Of a stretch of 64,000 nt of DNA, positions 40,701 to 49,700 are shown in pieces (position 1 is the first letter of the stretch; each line of letters starts with the position of its first letter). Made by a program: the position numbers and the translations under genes. The notes under the pieces are model-generated. The model saw only the letters and a program-made list of their open reading frames with translations, was not told where the DNA came from and searched no databases. Origin of the DNA: Nilaparvata lugens (lineage: Eukaryota; Arthropoda; Insecta; Hemiptera; Delphacidae); assembly GCF_014356525.2 (NCBI RefSeq), contig NC_052505.1, forward strand, positions 4,696,984 through 4,760,983, written 5' to 3'.

Positions 40701-43700
40701 ATGGAAATTCGATGAGTGCTACTATTCAAAAATTCCCAGGCTGACAAATAATTTTATTATATAAAATATTTATTATAAGCGCTATAGTAGCGCTAGTAGC
40801 TCGCGCTCATCGAATTTCCATCTAGCTGTTCACCCTGTTGTCAATATTTGCAGTAGCTGAAATCTTCGGGGCGACTTACACCATTTTAATTTGGATTTTA
40901 GTTTAATAATAATTATTAATTCATTTGCATTTGAATAATTACAATATCTCAGTAATTTCCAAAAATATATCAGTCAGAATCTAAGTGAGCGAATATAGTA
41001 AGATAATACAATGAACACTTTCATTTGGGTGCTATGCATATAAATTGTTGAAAGTTTTGGCAGAAGAAGATAATCACCCAATAACAGATGGTATTCAAAT
41101 TGTTCCATTGATCAAGAAATTTTCATTATTTTTTTGAGCTTGTCTGAGGATTCATTCTTCGACTCTAATCCAGGCTAATTCATTATGAAAGGAACATCTA
41201 CATCACAGTTGTCAACAAAATGTTGTTCACAAGAGTAGTCTTTTCAAAAAAAGTTGTCAATTTAGATGACAAGTTAGATGTTGCTGTGCTTTTCAAGAAA
41301 TTGGCAACAAATTCCCCAAACTTAAATTAAATAAAAACACACATATGTTGTCAAATTCTACATAGTTTTATTCGGTACACAACCATGGTTTCGTGACCAC
41401 ACCGGTTGACTTGAAAATGTGACCGGTGCGGTTACAAAACCATGGTCGTGTACCGAATAAAACTGTGTAGATTTTGACAACATATGTGTGTTTTTATTCA
41501 ATTATGGAACGGTTCCACAATATTGACAATGATTTAGTCGAATTTTTCCCAAATTTGTTGAAATCTCAATTGACAACTTTGGTTTCATATTTGAAAATGA
41601 TTTGCAACTAATAAATTGTTACAGACATGTAGATTCTCGCAGATCCTAATACAGGGCTTTAGAGCCACAGTCACAGATTCCAAGATCCTGGATTCTATAT
41701 TATGTTTACTTCTACCTCTGCTCAGCGTCTTTACTCTGTCAGCCAAAACTGTCTGATCAGTAGTTCTTAAAGTTTAAAATTGAAGTTCTCTTCTTAAAAA
41801 AAAAACTTTTATGTTTGGGGGTTTGTCAAATGAAAATGATTCACAATTAATGAATTGTTACTGACATGTAGATTCTCGCAGATCCTAATACAGGGCTTTA
41901 GAGCCACAGTCACAGATTCCAAGATCCTGGATTCTATATTAAGTTTACTTCTACCTCTGCTCAGCGTCTTTACTCTGTGAGCCAAAACTGTCTGATCAGT
42001 AGTTTTTAAAGTTTAAAATTGAAGTTCTCTTCTTAAAAAAGAAACTTTTATGTTTGGGGGTTTGTCAAACATTCTGGTTTATGAAAATATGCTGCACGAT
42101 AATAATTTAAACTATTAATCTTTGAAATTGATGTTGCTTTCCATGACGACGAAACACTATATAATAACTTTGTTGTAGTTCATACACTGTGTTACTTGTA
42201 AATATTAAAAAAAAAAACACTTTACTTTTTTGGAGTATTGAGGAATGCATTTCACTCCTGAGGAGGATCCTCATGAAGGCTGATCAAGCGGCCTTCATGA
42301 GGCTGATGAAGCTCCTCTTCAGGAGTGAAATGCATTCCTCAATACTCCAAGAAAAGTAAGAAGTGTTTTTTCAAATATTCACAAACACAGTGTCTCAAAC
42401 TGTGATCAAATGTCTCAAATTCACAAACACAGTTGTCTAAACTACAACAGAGTTATTAATCTTCGTTTCTAGAGTTTAAGACTATTTGTATGCAGTTGTT
42501 TTACGGGATAGTTATTCAATTCATTTCATTGAGATAAGTTAACTATTACTTCTCTTGCTTGGATTGAATTTCAGCCCTCTGCTTCGCCAAGACAGCTTTG
42601 GTTCTCTCATCTCGTATTGCTTTCTTTTCTTGGCGTTCCTCAAAGAAATTATTCATGATCATTATTCTTCTGAATGTAGTTGCCTCTGTTTCTTCTTGAT
42701 ACTGGAAATAAGATTGAGAAAATAGTTTCAAGTTTCAAGTTTTTATTGGGCCAGTTGAACATAGAAATTACATAAATATAGCCAAGTCACAATTCGCATT
42801 GAAGAAACATAACATGTTAAACTTGAGAATACATTTTTTTTTTTTAAATTTAAAAATCAATAATATGAGCCTACAAAAGTTCATAGTTCAACGTTCAATT
42901 TAAAATTAATGATAATAGAAAAAAATCAGAGCAACAAAATAATGTAGAAAGTGACGGTCATGAACCTTCATAATATTAGTCTATTACCTTTTTTTCATTA
43001 ATCAAATAAATGCTACATTTTCCATTAAATATGGTGTCCTTCACTAACTTATATAGATAGGCTACTGTACAGCAAACAGTTGAAAATATATACTGTAGCA
43101 TAAATTTGTTCTTGATTGTGTAAGATGTAGCTGAACTGTATAATGTTGGTACTGAAATATGATATCCTTTACTTATAGATACCATACAGCAAGCAGTTGA
43201 AAATATAGCATAAATTTGTTCTTGATTGATGTGTGAAATGTAGCTGAATTGTATAAAGTTGGTGCTGAAATATGATGTCCTCTACTTATATAGACACCAT
43301 ACAGCAAACAGTTAAAAATATAGCATAAATTTGTTCTTGATTGTGTGTGAAATGTAGCTGAATTGTATAAAGTTGGTGCTGAAATATGATGTCCTCTACT
43401 TATATAGACACCATACAGCAAACAGTTAAAGATATAGCATAAATTTGTTCTTTATTGTGTGTGAAATGTAGCTGAATTGTATAAAGTTTGTAACATATTT
43501 GAAATTGGGGTAGATATAAAAATCCCTAGCTGAAGTACTAATAGGTCTGAGTAAAGTAACTGGCTAATATCGCCAAAGAGATAACATAAAGATTAGATAG
43601 CATCAGCTTGTCCTGGCTAAACGGTACAATAGCCTAAAAGGAATTGAAATAATTTTTTGCTAATAAATATATTATATAAAATTGAAGATTGAGGTTAGGT

Positions 43701-46700
43701 ATAAACATTCAGTGATCGGCGACCTAACAATCGACCGAGCCATGCAAAGTAGAATCTGACCAAACCCCTTGGCAGAGATCTATTGCGGCAAAACAGTATG
43801 CAATTTGGAAGAACTAAAGGTCACGTGGCTAACTATTAGGATTCATGAAATAAATAGTAATATATAGAAAATTAACTAGCATGTAGAGGCATACTTAAAA
43901 AACCTAATAAAAATAATTAAATGTATCCAGGAAATAGGAGGTTACCAAGCGCATGAATACTGAAACAATTTGCATGCACCAATCACATAATGGCAGTTGA
44001 TAGGCGGCAATAGTATGCCAATTCAAAAATATTTATATACATTTCTATAAATGATCAGAATTATGTAAAATTGTTATATAGTCTATGTTATGGATATGGC
44101 CGAAGGCAAAGAAATTATTAAACATACAACATAAGTAATAATTTAATATTTTAGTACGGTCTATTTGAACCTTAAATGGCGGAGGACTAGGATATTCAAA
44201 TTTTATGTAAATTTGAAAGTCGGAAGTAAGAATTGTAAAATTGAGAAAGGAGAACCATCACTCGCCTGCCAAATGCCACCATGAGAGGTCCCTAAATATT
44301 ATAGAGCGTAATACCTTGCTATAACTTGTAAAAGCTAAAGTTAGTTTGAATTATTAAATTTCTTATGAGACTTTGTGATGCTCTTATAAAGCAGAAGTCA
44401 TTTTCATTTAAATAATTTTTTGTAACCCCTTGGAAGAGACGATTCCGGCTACCATAGTCCAGGACCACCAGGAGTTGGATCGACGTCAGCGGCTCATAAG
44501 AAGATTTCGACACGTGAGTGAAAAAATTGAATTAGTGATGGGCGCCCTTAGTGCTTCGAATTTATCTAATAATCAAAGCTAGCTCGTCGAAAGGGTTTTC
44601 TTATAAATTAAGAATTTTAATAAAAAAAAAAATACTTGCGCAAGTAAATATAGTATTAAAGGTATTTTATTAGAGGAATAATGAGTCAGTACATTTCAGA
44701 AAATTCTAATAAATCAAAGAAGTATAAAATCTAGGCTATTAAAACATATGCATATGATCTTTAATTTTTGCAATATAATTTGCGATAGTTTGTTGTAGCT
44801 CTGATTCACTAGATGAATTGCTCTACTTATTCCATCAGGTGCCGAATCTTGCACCCTGAGATAAATATATATCATTACAAAGAAATCTACTAGATACTAG
44901 AGAATTTTATATATATTGGATTATTAGTTGCCAATTTATCAAGTTGATCTTAAGGAACCTATTTTTAATAGAATTGTCCAAGTCGACAAGTATTAGCAAG
45001 CTTATATCGCAGCTACATACAAAAGGATGCATATGATTAAAAGATAAAAGCACATGGTAACGTTTCGTGCTATGAATTTATAGTATAATGTTTAGCCTGT
45101 GATATTTTACTGATTTCAATTATTGTTCTATTTTTATATTATATATTTTTATCGCTCTTTATATATTTTGCCTTGATCTATTTTTTTGCAATATTTGTTA
45201 ATATATGTATCAAATTGTTTATGGTGTGCAATTTATTTTAATTCCTCAACACTATAGGATAAGTACCATATATATATTTTTTTTTTTCAATGAATTATAA
45301 GAATTATAGGGGAAGCTCATACCTGGGCCTATAAAAATTTTTATGAGACTGTATCCTATTAAAAAAACACGACCTAAATTTTACAATTATATCAAATATT
45401 TCATGCTCTACCGACTGATGCCAAGCAGGAGGCTAATCGTTATTTAAATATAAAGAATAACGTGACAAGTTGGTGCTGAAATATGATGTCCTTTACTTAT
45501 ATAGATACCGTACAGCAAACAGTTAAAAATATAGCATAAATTTGTTCTTGATTATGTGTGAAATGTAGCTGAATTGTATAAAGTTGGTGCTGAAATATGA
45601 TGTCCTTTACTTATATAGACACCATACAGCAAGCAGTTGAAAATATAGCATGAATTTGTTCTTGATTGTGTAAAATGTTGCTGAACTGTATAATGTTGGT
45701 GCTGAAATATGATGTCCTTTCCTTATATAGATACCGTACAGCATGCAGTTGAAAATATAGCATTTATTTGTTCTTGATTGTGTTAAATGTTGCTGAACTG
45801 TATAATGTTGGTACTGAAATATGATATCCTCTACTTATAGATACCATACAGCAAGCAGTTGAAAATATAGCATAAATTTGTTCTTGATTGATGTGTAAAA
45901 TATAGCTGAACTGTATAATTCTGATACTCATAGCCAACATTTGTTGTTGAATTTGTATAGATATACCCAATGAAACACAAAATGAAAAATCTAGGAACAT
46001 TTATTAAAAGCTTCTATTACTTTTTGCTATTAAAAAGAACGACTATAGCAGTCAGAGTTTTTTTACAATAAATGAATTAATCACTCGTTCAGGAAGATGG
46101 CGGTCCTGCCGAAAGATCTCGTTGTCACAGTGAGTGTTTAATTCAGACGACTGCTAGTCGTTCTTTTTAATAGCAAAAAGTGATTTAATAATGAGCAGTT
46201 CATGATGGAAACAACATTGAAGAAAACTTCTATTCACAAAATGATCCAGTATATGAATGAAATTTTCAAGTGAGTGGACGAAAATTAATAAAATTTTATT
46301 TCCTGATAAATCAGATTAGCCCTTACCAAAATAAGAATGAAACAGTTATGATACAAACTATATAAGTGAGTGTTGATAAATTTGAATAATTTATATGCCA
46401 AATAGGCTTTGAAAAAAGTATATCAGAGTAGAATGTTCTTAAAATATCAATGAGGCCCGGTTGCGCAAAAGCCTATTACATTTTAATCACGATCAAATGG
46501 CACAATATCCAATCATAGAAGAAGGTTTCTATGGAAAAAGCGTTTTCTGATTGGTTCTCGTGGCACTTAATCGCGGTTTAAATTTTACAGGTTTTCGTGC
46601 TACCGGCTCTAGGAGTAGATTGCATATAAGTCTATACCATACAATAATGAATTCATATGGGGGAATAAACATTAATTTTCTGACAACCACACCACAAAAA

Positions 46701-49700
46701 CATTTTATTTTTATTTGTTCTATCAGGAGTAGTACACCCCACTTGAGTTTATGCCTAGGGTTGTCCACTTTTATTTCGCATTTTTATATATTTTTTAGTA
46801 ATTTCGTATTATCTATTCATTGACAATCAAAAATCATAATTAAAATATATAATATGACTGGGAGAAGACAACAGGCATAGCCCAAAACTGTCGTCTGCTT
46901 CCAAAGTTTTACAAATAAAAGTTTCAAAAAGAATGAGGTTAAGATTCCACTTCAAAACTAATGACTAAACTGAAAATGTTAAATTTTGATATTTAAAAAC
47001 TAATTGAAAACAAAAATATTTCATTTAAATCTCTACAAATTGGAAATTTTTGGGTAATTTTGCAAAATTTTGAGCCAGGAAAGAAACACAACTTATGTTT
47101 GTTAGTGACATAAATGCAAGTGATTGAATAGAAAGAAATAAAAATCCAAGTTACCTTTTTTTAAATTGTTCACTTGTTTTTAAGTGTTCACTTTTTTCAA
47201 TTGTTCGACATGTTTCAACATAATTATGCCAATATCAAGTAAATGAATAAAAAATAATTATTTTGAAATGATATTTTTTATATTTTATAGTAGCCCAAAC
47301 GAAAAAAGGTAATATGAAAGTGATTAATTTGTTAATCATTCGAATAGTGAGAAACTAATTTACTTGAAAAACTCTTCTACAAATATATGCATCTCACCTT
47401 TTCTTTTGAAAGTTTTTTGATTGCTTCTGCATGCAAACTGTGCAGGTATTTTCTATATTGATTGTATTCCTTCAAGGTGCAGATGACTCCATTTTCATCA
47501 GTGACTAAATGCTTTTTCCTCAGCAAACTGAGATTATGCTTCAAGAAATTCCTCATATGCGGATCATGGAGTGGATGGTAGGGTATTTCCATTTCATCGT
47601 CCAGTTTGAATTCAGCACCTTCTATGCTCTTGAAAAGCTACAAAAAATTGTTTATTTTTAGAATTGAATAATTCTCATTGTAGCCACTTCTTAGGTCATA
47701 AGGAGCATTACCTTTGTCACAAGCTACATCAAAATTTAATACAATATTCGATAGTACTTGATACTAACACAATTCAATATTTATTTATTTAATAATAATC
47801 ATTACATTACATCAATTTTGGGAATAATCCCATTTGACAGGTAACTTAATAGTTTAATCTATAATATTGAAGGAAAGAATCGGCTTATACATAAACGGGA
47901 TAGGAAATTCACGAATGACGCATCATCACGCGTGAACTACTTACTGGACGGATTAACATGAAATTTTGCATAAAAAAATTTACACAAGATTTTTGAGTTA
48001 CTAAGGATGGTTGTAGGCCCATTTTAAATCCTTCAAGATTTTAATATGTCAAGTTTTTAGTTCTAGCGGAGCACGATTTGCCTGCTAGTTTAATATAAAA
48101 TAATAATAGACAATAAAATAAGTTATCACCTATAACATATTTCTAGCCAACATATTTTATTTATTATTATTGAACGAAAATCCAAATAGTGCATTTTTGT
48201 CTAATTCATTAGCATTTGAATAACTGAAATATTCAGTAATTTTATTTCCATCTGTGAACATATTTTATAAAAATATATTTTATAGTCTTATTACAACTTT
48301 CATCATACATTTATGAGTAAAGATACAAATGTTAAAAAAACGTTTAAAACGTTGTAAACAAAGAGCTGAAGATGTGGCTGGTGAAGCCACTAAGCCAGGT
48401 TCTGTTTATATTATAGTATTATAATATAATAATAAAAGTGGTTGAAAATTTCAATTTGTGTTCTCATTTTCGTTTAAATAGAATTTAAATCTCCTTGGTA
48501 AGAGTTACTAAAGTAATTGAGAGACTGGGAGTGTGTTTCTATTATAAAAAACTCAGAAACACACTAATCTATAATAATTATAATAGAGGAAAGAATTTAC
48601 TGGATTATATATGTACGGGATAGAAAACTCACGAATGACGCATCATCACGTCTGAACTACTCAACCGTTTAACTTGAAATTTTGCATACACATTCTCAAG
48701 CTGGGTTTCCACCAAGGTTATTAACAAAATGTTAATAACTTAATCCTCATAGATTCTATTAGATTGAATATAACTTATCATACACATGATGAACATATTA
48801 TGTGTTTGTCAAGTTCCCTTTAATCTAATAGAATCTATAAAGATTAAGTTATTAAAATTTTATTACGGGTAACAAAAGTTACCGAGGATGGTTAAAAGCT
48901 CTTTTTAAATGCTTCAAAATTCTTGTACGTCAAGTTTTCAGTTTGTCAAGTTTTTTATTAGATCTTTGCAGAGCATGGGTTACCTGATAGTTAGAATAAA
49001 GTAACACTAAAAGGTCACTCTACACCAGAGTTGTCAACTGAGATTTCAACAAAGTTCTGCATTTTTACAAATTTCATAAGAAGCTCAGCAACATTCAAGT
49101 TGTTTTCTACAGAAAAAATTGTAGACAACTCTATAGTGAGTTCCACGTTATAATGGCAGTGGAGAAAGATAGGAGAAAATTGTTGCCGATCCTCTTTCTT
49201 GTCAATGCTTTCTATAGGCGGTAGCTGATTATTGATGTAATATCGATGTAATATTGATGTAATATTGATTATTGATGTAAGGTTTATTGATGTAATATTA
49301 TCTGTTAATTCTCGTTCAAAATAATTGATTATATTTTCCTAAAAGTACCTTGGAAAGTAACCATTTCTGCACTGAATGCAGGCCGCCAAAATCACTTTTC
49401 CGCTCTAGTGCGCAAAGTATTACTTTGCATAGTCTTAATACTTTGCGTATTATCTTGCAGCCATCCCAATCAGCTGTTGACATTGTTGGCGTGCATTTTG
49501 AATGTGAATTTGTTCTAATTATTTTTTCCTGATTTTCAAATAAATAGAAATGAAAACTCATTTTTAATATTATTAATTATTCATTATTTCAAATAATATT
49601 TTTTTTTCATTCATAAATTGATTGGTTGAAAAATTATTTAGAAATTAAGATTTACAAAAAATTATTCAAATTTTTGGATTAATTTGAATAAATGATCGAT

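Noticed and set aside
43173..43421. Minus-strand frame with a periodic YISRGHHISAPTLYNSATF-like phrase
   Set aside because: It is produced by the 115-bp minisatellite. The frame shifts between units, as expected when the unit is not a multiple of three, so it is not a repeat protein gene.
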